Positions 52,977-60,270 of a stretch of 64,000 bases of DNA are shown here, piece after piece. The notes below the pieces were generated by a model that ran no database searches, was not told the DNA's origin, and saw only the letters and a list, made by a program, of their open reading frames with translations. Position numbers and translations under genes: made by a program. The DNA comes from DASSFG01 sp035547915 (lineage in GTDB: Bacteria; Planctomycetota; Planctomycetia; Pirellulales; JAICIG01): the NCBI GenBank assembly GCA_035547915.1, contig DASZTS010000012.1, forward strand, positions 1 through 64,000. Direction: 5' to 3'. Numbering within the stretch: the first letter of the stretch is position 1; every line of letters starts with the position of its first letter.

Positions 52977-54685
52977 CTTCAGCGATCACACGATTTCCGC
53001 AGGCCCAGGAATCGCCCGCGGTTGCGCCTCCGGCGTCAGGCTCGGTGCCCGAGCAGCCCGCGTCGACCCTTGGCCGATTGGTCGCCGCCATCGAGCGGTC
53101 GCCCTTGCTGCGGCCGGGCACGCCCGGTCGGCGGGTGTGGGATTATTTCTTGGACAACGCCCCTTGGTGGGGAACGAGCCTCGTGGCCCACATGTCGTTG
53201 ATCCTCATCATGGGGCTCGTGCTCGGCACGGTGCAGGTCGCCCGCACGCTCAGCGATGCACCGACCTTTGAAACGAAGGTGGAAGAAGCTCCCGAGGTGC
53301 CCGACATCGGCAAATTCGAAGTCGGCGAGGCCCCCTTGGACCCGACGGTACTCGACACGGAATCGCTCTTGATGAACGAGCCACCGGCGGTCGAGGAACA
53401 GATCAACGACGACTCGCCGGAGTTTGTGGAAGCGGGCGGCGGCGTCTCGGCGGCCAACATCATGCCCGGCGGCGGGCTGGGGGGATTCGACTTCGACGCG
53501 TCCGGCGACGGCCCCGCCGTGCGCGGATTGGGCGGCGTGGGCGGCGGCGAAGGGACCGGCAACACGGGCGGCAGTGGCGGCGCCGGCAGCGGGTTTGGTG
53601 GCCGCGGCTCGGGCATGCGCAAGGCGCTGGCGGGCCGTTTCGGCGGCACGCGACAGACCGAGCGGGCCGTGGCCGCGGCGCTCAATTGGATCGCCCGTCA
53701 CCAGAATCGCGACGGGAGCTGGAGCATCAATGCCTACAACCGGCAATGCAAGGACCGCACGTGCACGGGGCAGGGCTCGGCGATCGCCGACTCGGCCGCC
53801 ACCGCGATGGGTTTGCTGCCCTTCCTGGCCGCCGGTCAGACGCAGAAATCGAAAGGGCCCTACAAGCAGACCGTCAACAGCGGCCTGTATTGGCTGTGCC
53901 AACATCAAAACTCCGACGGCAACCTGTCAGGCGGCGTGAGCATCATGTATTCGCACGGCTTGGCCACCATCACGTTGTGCGAGGCATACGGCCTGACGCA
54001 CGACGAGCGGATCGGCCAGGCGGCGCAGCTCGCGGTGCGATTCATCGAACGGGCCCAGCATCCGCGCACCGGCGGCTGGCGCTATGTGCCCGGCGACGAA
54101 GGCGACACGTCGGTGGTCGGCTGGCAGGTCATGGCGTTGAAGAGTGCCGAGATGGCGGGCCTTTCGGTGCAGCCCGAGACGCTCACCGGCGCCAAGAACT
54201 TCCTCAAGACCTGTTCATCGGGCAACCACGGCGGCCTGTTCGGCTATGTGCCCGGCAGCGGGCCGACCCCCACACTCACCGCCGTGGGGCTGCTCTGCAA
54301 TCAATACATGGGCGTGAAGCGCGACGACCAATTGATGACCGAAGGGGTCGATTATCTGATGCAAAGTCCGCCGAACATGAACGCCCGCAACTGCTACTAC
54401 TGGTATTACGCCACGCAGGTCATGCACAACCTGCCCGGGCCGCAATGGGACACCTGGAACCGGCAGATGCGGAAGATCCTCATCGAAAGCCAGGTCAAGG
54501 AAGGGTGCGCCGCCGGGAGCTGGAACTCCGCCGCCCCGATGCGAGACAACTACGACGACGTCGGCGGCCGGATGATGATCACCAGCCTGAGCTGCTTGAT
54601 CTTGGAGGTCTATTACCGGTATCTGCCGCTCTATCAACTTGACGAGAAGGGCCCCGATGCAAAAGGAGTCAGCCTTGACCAGTAA
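52973..54685 (+). CDS. TonB-like anchored prenyltransferase/squalene-cyclase-fold protein (intact paralogue)
   Basis: A 570-residue protein. A cytoplasmic tail (1-60) precedes one helix, WWGTSLVAHMSLILIMGLVLG (about 63-83). It is followed by an acidic linker (TFETKVEEAPEVPDIGKFE) and a Gly-rich linker (about 165-215). The C-terminal domain (225-570) has the alpha/alpha toroid repeats of the prenyltransferase/squalene-oxidase-repeat family, with QW-type motifs: ARHQNRDGSWSINA, PRTGGWRYVPGDEGDTSVVG and YYWYYATQVMHNLPGPQWD. The catalytic DxDD of true squalene-hopene cyclases is not seen, so a binding role is more likely. Its ATG overlaps the preceding stop (ATGA). Membrane helix plus flexible linker plus external domain beside ExbB/ExbD is the layout of TonB or TolA. 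Confidence 0.87.
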   Translation: MTSAITRFPQAQESPAVAPPASGSVPEQPASTLGRLVAAIERSPLLRPGTPGRRVWDYFLDNAPWWGTSLVAHMSLILIMGLVLGTVQVARTLSDAPTFETKVEEAPEVPDIGKFEVGEAPLDPTVLDTESLLMNEPPAVEEQINDDSPEFVEAGGGVSAANIMPGGGLGGFDFDASGDGPAVRGLGGVGGGEGTGNTGGSGGAGSGFGGRGSGMRKALAGRFGGTRQTERAVAAALNWIARHQNRDGSWSINAYNRQCKDRTCTGQGSAIADSAATAMGLLPFLAAGQTQKSKGPYKQTVNSGLYWLCQHQNSDGNLSGGVSIMYSHGLATITLCEAYGLTHDERIGQAAQLAVRFIERAQHPRTGGWRYVPGDEGDTSVVGWQVMALKSAEMAGLSVQPETLTGAKNFLKTCSSGNHGGLFGYVPGSGPTPTLTAVGLLCNQYMGVKRDDQLMTEGVDYLMQSPPNMNARNCYYWYYATQVMHNLPGPQWDTWNRQMRKILIESQVKEGCAAGSWNSAAPMRDNYDDVGGRMMITSLSCLILEVYYRYLPLYQLDEKGPDAKGVSLDQ

Positions 54686-57600
54686 TTGTCATTGTGCCGG
54701 CCCGTGGCCGACGCTCATCCGACCGGCGACTCGATTGGTCTTAGAGCAACCGGCAAAACCGGATCGAACTCCACAAAAATCGGCGTTTCACCGCCGATTT
54801 TTCGCCCACGGCGCTCCGGCTTCCCGGTTCTGTCAGCCGCTCTTACTACATCTTCCGCTGTTGATCTGCTGCGCGGCGTGGTTGTGGTACGGAAATCGTG
54901 CCGCGGCGAGCGAGCAGTTTCGCGAGTTCTTGGAGGCCCTGCAAGAACGGGGCTACGGCGATAGCGCGGCCAACTATCTGACATTGATACGCTCGCGCGA
55001 CGACCTGCCCGACGACCTGCGCGAGGTGATCGACCTGGAGATGGCCACCAGCCTGCGAATCGCCGCGGCGAACACCCCCAATGCCGACGAAGCGGCTCGC
55101 AACCTGGGAGCCGCCCAGCAATACCTCGACAAGTTCGTGCGCGAACATCCCGACCATCCCGAGTCGGGCATGGCCTACGCATCGTACGGCGACCTGGCTT
55201 CCGCCCGTGCCGAGTCGTGGCTGAAGACCGCGCTCGCCACGAATGACAAAGAGGAGCAAGGATCCTTGCTCGGCAAGGCGCGTGCTGCCTATCAGGAAGC
55301 CCGTTCGGCGTACGATCGCGGCGCCAAGGCCTGCCAGGCCCGGCTCGACCGCGCGAAAGAGGGACCCAAGGAGGGCGAACGGACGACCGACCATCCGGCA
55401 CGTGTCAGACATGGAACCACCCAGAGCGATGCCGAGGCGATCGAGGCACGGTTCGTCCAGGTCCGTTTCAAAGAGGTGATGGTCGACTACCAGATCGCCA
55501 AAACGTACCTCACGCCGATGAGTGCCGAACGCAAAGCAGCCCTGCTCGCGGCGACCAAAGGTTTCGACGACATCTATCAGCACTATCGCACCTACCAGGC
55601 GGGCCTGTACTCGCATTTCTGGCACGGCAAGACGCTCGTCGAATTGGGCGACCTGGAGACGGCACTCGACGTCCTCGACGAAGTGCTGGCCAACGCGCCC
55701 GATCCCCAGGACCGCGACGCCGATCCCGCGTTCGGCGAATTGTTCGCCCAGGTCGAGCAGATGCGCCTGACGATCCTGTCGCAACAGGGCCATCTCGGCG
55801 AGTTGATGGCAGAGGCCGAGGAATGGCTGCGCGAGAACAAATCGCTCCAGCGCAGCGACGGATATCAAGGCGTGGCGCTCGAGCTGGCCAAGGGACAACT
55901 CACCAAGGCCGAACGGCAGGCGGGCGAGGTGCGCCGCAAGGCGATGCAGGGGGTTAAGGTGGCGCTGGCCAGGATCGCCGCCAAGCCGGGTGCCTTCCAG
56001 CAAGAGGCGATCCTCTTGCAGCGCAAGCTGCGGTCGCAGGGCGACGACGCCGAACCCGCATCTTTCGACGAGGCGTTGGCGGTGGCCGACGCCGCGGCGA
56101 CCGCGGGCGACACGGAGGGTGCCGTCGCCGGCTATCGCAGAGCCATCGAACTGGCACGGGACGGCAAGAAGACGCAGCCGCGGGCGAACGAGGCGCGGCT
56201 CCGTCTGGCGCGCAGCCTCTGGTCCGCCGGCGAGTTCGCCGCCTGCCTCGACGCGGCCGAAGCGATCGTCGACGACAGTTCGGCCGGCGCACAGGCTCCG
56301 GCGGCCGCAGCCCTGTCGATCCACGCAGCGCTGCGGCTCGTCTCCGCCCCCCGCGCACCCGGCGCCGAGAAGGGTCGGCTCGCGCAGGTAGCCGACAAGA
56401 TCGTGCGCCGCTGGCCGCAGAGCGTCGAAGCGGATGAAGCCCGCATGGCGCTCGGCAAGATGGCGCTCCTCAAAGGCGATGACGAACGAGCGCTCGCCAG
56501 TTTCGCCGCCGTCAACGCGGCCTCGCCGCAGTACCCGGTGGCCCTGCATTGGTCGGCCGTGGTGCATTGGCGGCGCTACTGGCGGGCCAAGGGAGAACCC
56601 GCAGACCGGCGCGACAACGCCGCGATGACGGCCGAGCGTGACCATGCGCTCGAAGCGCTCACGGCCAGCCTGAAGGCGCAGGGAACCGCCACCGATGCCG
56701 TCGGTGCCTCGCGCGAGCAGATGGAATCGCAGGTCCTGTTGGCCGAGATCGATTTGGAGGGAGGACAGATCGAGGAGGCCGCGGCGCTGGTCGGGCCGCT
56801 GGTGCCGGCGATCAAAGCCTTGCCGCCCAGCGAACAGGATACGCTGGCCACGCGAGCGCTGTTGGCAGCACTCCGGGCACAGCTTCTACGCAAGGATCTG
56901 GCGGCCGCCGAAGAACCGGCCCTGGCGCTCGTCGAGCGAGGCGGCAAGTCGCCGCAGGCCAGCGCCGTGCTGTTGGAATTCGCACGACTGCTGCGAAACC
57001 AAGTCAAGGAAACAGGCAGCGCCGGTGAGGGTATCCCGCCGACGGCAGACGCGCCGCCGTCCGAAACGGCGGCCGCGCCGGCCCAAGGTGGGTCGCAGCG
57101 TCAGGCGCTCTCGAAGGTGATCGAGTATCTCGCACAACGCCCGCCGTCTTCGGCGGCCGCGATGCTCTTTGTGGCCGAAACGCTCGGGGACTTGGGCAAA
57201 GCGGACGAAGCCCGCGGGCAATACCAGGCCATCCTCGAACGGGCCGACAAAGATCCCAAATGGCTCGGTGGCGATCGTTCGCTCACGACGCGCGTGCGGG
57301 CCAAGCTCCTCGCGTTCTTGCGTGCCGAGGGACGGCTCGAAGACGCTCTGGGGCAGGCCGATCGCTTGGTGAAGGAGAATCCCAAATCGCTCGAACCGAG
57401 GTTGGAGCGGGCCCAGATCCTTCAGGCCTGGGCCGCCACCGAACCCGATCGCTATGCCGCGGCCGTCGCCCAGTGGACCGAGTTACGCACGGCGTTGCAG
57501 AACGTGCGGCCTCGCCCGAAGGAGTACTACGACGTCGTCTACAACGCGGCCTGGTGTCTGGCCGCCCAGAGCGAACACAAGGGCGACAAAACGCCCGCCC

Positions 57601-57800
57601 ACCAGGCCGAGCAGCTCCTGAAGTCGGTGCTGGTGGTGTCGCCCGATCTTGACGGCGAAGAAACGGTGGCCGAGTACCGCCAACTCGTCGATCGTTGCGT
57701 GACGTTGCAGGCAGACCGGAAAGAGGAAAAGAACGCTACGGTGAAGAAGGACGCGAAGCGGAAGCTGCCGGCCGACAAAACCAAGGTCGGGCGGCGTTAA
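54675..57800 (+). CDS. Large exported helical-repeat (TPR-like) protein
   Basis: A 1041-residue protein. The preferred start is TTG 54675, placed after AAAAGGAG and overlapping the previous stop by 11 bases; an ATG at 54657 is the alternative. A hydrophobic signal core (LLLHLPLLICCAAWLWYG) occurs only at about residues 56-73, because a palindromic element (54741-54845) encodes residues 23-57. The remainder is almost entirely helical and Ala/Glu/Leu-rich with TPR-like repeats, for example SGMAYASYGDLASARAESW, ETALDVLDEVLANAPDP and TAGDTEGAVAGYRRAIELA, plus FVAETLGDLGKADEARGQY. It is a probable periplasmic scaffold for the toroid/motor complex; no enzyme motif was seen. The C terminus is lysine-rich. 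Confidence 0.8.
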   Translation: MTSNCHCAGPWPTLIRPATRLVLEQPAKPDRTPQKSAFHRRFFAHGAPASRFCQPLLLHLPLLICCAAWLWYGNRAAASEQFREFLEALQERGYGDSAANYLTLIRSRDDLPDDLREVIDLEMATSLRIAAANTPNADEAARNLGAAQQYLDKFVREHPDHPESGMAYASYGDLASARAESWLKTALATNDKEEQGSLLGKARAAYQEARSAYDRGAKACQARLDRAKEGPKEGERTTDHPARVRHGTTQSDAEAIEARFVQVRFKEVMVDYQIAKTYLTPMSAERKAALLAATKGFDDIYQHYRTYQAGLYSHFWHGKTLVELGDLETALDVLDEVLANAPDPQDRDADPAFGELFAQVEQMRLTILSQQGHLGELMAEAEEWLRENKSLQRSDGYQGVALELAKGQLTKAERQAGEVRRKAMQGVKVALARIAAKPGAFQQEAILLQRKLRSQGDDAEPASFDEALAVADAAATAGDTEGAVAGYRRAIELARDGKKTQPRANEARLRLARSLWSAGEFAACLDAAEAIVDDSSAGAQAPAAAALSIHAALRLVSAPRAPGAEKGRLAQVADKIVRRWPQSVEADEARMALGKMALLKGDDERALASFAAVNAASPQYPVALHWSAVVHWRRYWRAKGEPADRRDNAAMTAERDHALEALTASLKAQGTATDAVGASREQMESQVLLAEIDLEGGQIEEAAALVGPLVPAIKALPPSEQDTLATRALLAALRAQLLRKDLAAAEEPALALVERGGKSPQASAVLLEFARLLRNQVKETGSAGEGIPPTADAPPSETAAAPAQGGSQRQALSKVIEYLAQRPPSSAAAMLFVAETLGDLGKADEARGQYQAILERADKDPKWLGGDRSLTTRVRAKLLAFLRAEGRLEDALGQADRLVKENPKSLEPRLERAQILQAWAATEPDRYAAAVAQWTELRTALQNVRPRPKEYYDVVYNAAWCLAAQSEHKGDKTPAHQAEQLLKSVLVVSPDLDGEETVAEYRQLVDRCVTLQADRKEEKNATVKKDAKRKLPADKTKVGRR
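54741..54845 (-). repeat. Palindromic element inside a coding sequence (complete copy)
   Basis: TTAGAGCAACCGGCAAAACC at the left and GGTTCTGTCAGCCGCTCTTA at the right, with TTA as direct repeat. The inner arm is AATCGGCGTTTCACCGCCGATT. It is the complement of the orientation at 10431. The net added length, 102 bases if TTA is the target duplication, is 34 codons, so the reading frame is kept. It lies between the start and the hydrophobic core of the signal region. Confidence 0.85.
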
Positions 57801-57870
57801 TCCAGTCCGACGGGCACTGGCCGAAACGGCCCGCGAAAGAGCTAGCCCAAGTTTGGTGAGGAGGTGTGTG

Positions 57871-58353
57871 ATGCTCGACTTTCGTCCCAGTTCGACTCCG
57901 TATTACAGGCAGCGCATCGACTACGGACGGTTGATCATGATGGTGTTGAGCAGCGCGCTGCTGTTGTCGCTCGTCCTGACCTTCGGCCGGCCCCGCACGG
58001 AAACCGGTGCGACGGATGCCGCCGGTCCGGGAGAACCCGCCGCGGAAGCCGCCGCGGAAGCCGCCAATCCGACGCTTGTGGGCGTGGCCGTGCTGGTCGG
58101 TTCGTTGTGCGTCGTGGCGTGTGCCATGCTCGTACTCTTCCGCCTGACGCGTCCGGGACGGGTACGGTTCGCCCTCCATGACGGCGGCGGGGCGCCGCCC
58201 GACTTCAGCTCTCTCGAGGCGCCGGCGGCGAATGCGGGGACAGAGGCGGCTTCGTTCAGCGAATTGTCTGAGACGCACGTCGAACCGCAGCCGACCCCGG
58301 AACCGCACGACGCGGTATCGGTTCCGAGCGGCGATTCGGCGGCCGTGAGTTAG
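57871..58353 (+). CDS. Small two-helix membrane protein
   Basis: A 160-residue protein started at 57871 after GAGGAGG. It has a first helix (LIMMVLSSALLLSLVLTF, residues 22-39), an Ala/Glu/Gly-rich loop, a second helix (LVGVAVLVGSLCVVACAMLVLF, about 69-90) and a long acidic, proline-containing tail. No recognised family. It is 70 bases after the helical-repeat gene and is the last gene of the ExbB/ExbD locus on this strand. Confidence 0.7.
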   Translation: MLDFRPSSTPYYRQRIDYGRLIMMVLSSALLLSLVLTFGRPRTETGATDAAGPGEPAAEAAAEAANPTLVGVAVLVGSLCVVACAMLVLFRLTRPGRVRFALHDGGGAPPDFSSLEAPAANAGTEAASFSELSETHVEPQPTPEPHDAVSVPSGDSAAVS

Positions 58354-58741
58354 CGTAGAGATCGGTTCAGGCGGGGATTGGGCGGTGGCCGCGGTCGCGG
58401 CGCACACCGAACGATGCGGCGTTGAGGCTCGACACGAACCCGCCTGCGGCGGTCTCCATCGCCATCGCAGGCATAAACGCGACCGAGGGTCTTGCATCAA
58501 AAGATGCCGAGCTTACGCTATTACACCTAAGAGCGGGCTGGCGGAACCCGGGGCGTCGTGGGCAAAGAATCGGCCGTGAGACGCCGATTTTTCGGTAGCC
58601 TGGGCTGGTTTTGTCGGTTGATCCGACGGTCCGTCCGAGTCACCGCTTCTTCTGCGCGGTGAATGTTTTCAGAGCGCCGATTGCCGACCCGCCGGGTCGT
58701 GACGATCCCGTGTACATCGTTTTGGATACCAGGAGCATTCG
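58354..58741. other. Intergenic region upstream of amt
   Basis: 388 bases containing one palindromic element (58528-58624) and, after it, the presumed amt promoter. No sigma-54 type (GG-N10-GC) site was recognised, and no clear sigma-70 boxes. AGGAG with good spacing precedes the amt ATG. Confidence 0.5.
58528..58624 (+). repeat. Palindromic element, copy with one diverged end
   Basis: TAAGAGCGGGCTGGCGGAACCC at the left, CGGCCGTGAGACGCCGATTTTT in the middle and GGTTTTGTCGGTTGATCC at the right. It has the same orientation as the two copies near 10.3-10.5 kb. The right TAA flank is lost. It lies about 120 bases upstream of amt and could influence its transcript. Confidence 0.8.
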
Positions 58742-60115
58742 ATGTCGACGATCCGTACCTCAGCCCTCTGGTCAAGCGCGCTCGCGCTCGCCCTCACCAA
58801 CCTGGCGCCCGCTGGCGCCCAGGAGAACGCCGCGCCTGCGGCGACGCCGACCATCGACCACGGCGACAACGCCTGGATGCTCGTCTCGTCGGCGCTGGTG
58901 TTGCTGATGACCGCGCCGGGCCTGGCGATGTTCTACGGCGGATTGGTGCGCAAGAAGAACGTGCTCAGCGTCATGATGCAGTGTTTCTTCTTGATGGCAT
59001 TGAACACCGCGCTGTGGGGCGTGTACGGCTACTCTCTGTCGTTCGGCGGCGATCCGAAGAGCGACGGTTTCAACCCCTGGATCGGCAACGGCGAGTTCCT
59101 GTTCATGCAGAACGTCGGGCCGACGTCGCCGAGCGACTATCCGCTCGAAGGAACGATTCCCCGCCTGACGCACATGCTCTTCCAGGGAATGTTCTTCATC
59201 ATCACGCCCGCGCTGATCTGCGGCGCGTTCGCCGAGCGGATGAAATTCAGCGCGATGGTGGCCTTCACCGTCTTGTGGGACACGGTGGTCTATTGTCCGC
59301 TCTGTCACTGGGTGTGGGATGGCGGCATCTTGACATACGGTAGCGACCACGCGATCTTCCCAGCGCTCGATTTTGCCGGCGGCACGGTCGTTCATATCAG
59401 CTCGGGCGCGTCGGCGCTGATTTGCGCGCTGGTCGTCGGCAAACGCGTCGGGTACGGACGCCAACCGATGCCGCCGCACAACCTGGCATTCACCACCTTG
59501 GGCGCCGCCCTGCTGTGGGTCGGCTGGTTCGGATTCAACGCGGGGAGTGCCTTGTCGGCCAGCGGACAGGCGGCCAGCGCCTTCACGGCCACCCATTTTG
59601 CCGCCGCGTCGGGTGCCCTGGCCTGGGCCTTCGTGGAATGGATCACCCGCGGCAAGCCGACGGTCTTGGGAACCTGCTCGGGCGCCGTCGCCGGACTGGT
59701 GTGCATCACGCCCGCGAGCGGTTATGTGCAGCCGATGCCCGCGCTGATCATGGGCGTGGCCGCGGGCCTGGTGTGCTGCGGTTCCTGCCTATGGCTCAAA
59801 TCGAAGCTCGGCTACGACGACTCGCTCGACGCGTTCGGAGTGCACGGAGTCGGCGGCACCCTGGGCGCTGTGCTCACCGGCGTGTTCGCTACGAATTCCG
59901 TTTATGGTACGGAGCCGCTCGGATTGCTGGAGGGCGGCAACCTCTTGAAGGCGCAACTCGGCGCGACGGCCGTGACCTGGGGGCTCGGGGTCGTGGCCAG
60001 CCTCGTGATCTTGAAACTGGTCGATGTGACCATCGGCTTGCGCGTTTCGCCGGAAGACGAAGTCCTGGGCGTCGACGTCAGTCAGCACGGAGAAGAAGGC
60101 TACATCTTTGTCTGA
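58742..60115 (+). CDS. amt: Ammonium transporter
   Basis: A 457-residue Amt/Rh-family channel for ammonium. A signal peptide (about 1-26, ending APAGAQ) precedes eleven predicted helices, as usual for bacterial Amt. Conserved elements are LVLLMTAPGLAMFYGGLVRKKN, MLFQGMFFIITPALICGAF, DFAGGTVVHISSG (first pore histidine) and DAFGVHGVGGTLGAV (second pore histidine). The C-terminal cytoplasmic tail ends GLRVSPEDEVLGVDVSQHGEEGY, the regulatory part that interacts with GlnK-type proteins; no glnK gene is adjacent. AGGAG lies just before the start. It is a single gene, convergent with ftsH. Confidence 0.95.
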   Translation: MSTIRTSALWSSALALALTNLAPAGAQENAAPAATPTIDHGDNAWMLVSSALVLLMTAPGLAMFYGGLVRKKNVLSVMMQCFFLMALNTALWGVYGYSLSFGGDPKSDGFNPWIGNGEFLFMQNVGPTSPSDYPLEGTIPRLTHMLFQGMFFIITPALICGAFAERMKFSAMVAFTVLWDTVVYCPLCHWVWDGGILTYGSDHAIFPALDFAGGTVVHISSGASALICALVVGKRVGYGRQPMPPHNLAFTTLGAALLWVGWFGFNAGSALSASGQAASAFTATHFAAASGALAWAFVEWITRGKPTVLGTCSGAVAGLVCITPASGYVQPMPALIMGVAAGLVCCGSCLWLKSKLGYDDSLDAFGVHGVGGTLGAVLTGVFATNSVYGTEPLGLLEGGNLLKAQLGATAVTWGLGVVASLVILKLVDVTIGLRVSPEDEVLGVDVSQHGEEGYIFV

Positions 60116-60117
60116 AA

Positions 60118-60141
60118 TTCGGCGGGATGATCCCGCCGGAA
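60118..60141. terminator. Hairpin between convergent amt and ftsH
   Basis: GGCGGGA and TCCCGCC (60121-60137) form a 7-base-pair GC-rich stem with loop TGA, extended by TTC/GAA outside. It begins 3 bases after the amt stop and lies between two convergent genes, so it may serve as terminator for amt. There is no T tract, so it is not a standard rho-independent terminator. Confidence 0.5.
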
Positions 60142-60247
60142 CACCTAGGCGGCCATGCGTCGGTCGGTCCGCCGGCCGCGGTTGGTCCTGCTCGTCGCGG
60201 CGCGCGGACCGAGTCGCACGCTCGGGAGCGAACCCTCGGCGCACGAT

Positions 60248-60270
60248 CCCGGTTTTGTCGGTTGCTCTAA
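60248..60270 (+). repeat. Palindromic element, terminal fragment at the ftsH stop
   Basis: CCCGGTTTTGTCGGTTGCTCTAA corresponds exactly to the right terminus of the family. The rest of the element is missing or unrecognisable. On the minus strand, the ftsH stop codon TAG (60269-60267) lies within TTAGAGC, the end of the element. Confidence 0.8.

Noticed and set aside
51265..54685. Hopanoid/squalene cyclase genes
   Set aside because: The toroid repeats resemble squalene-hopene cyclase, but there is an N-terminal membrane anchor and long linker, no DxDD catalytic motif was seen, and the neighbours are ExbB/ExbD rather than hopanoid genes.
54846..56645. A 599-codon open frame on the minus strand opposite the helical-repeat gene
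   Set aside because: It is fully antisense to a gene with a clear repeat-protein translation and signal region; the antisense product has biased composition and no family. High GC content leaves long antisense frames open.
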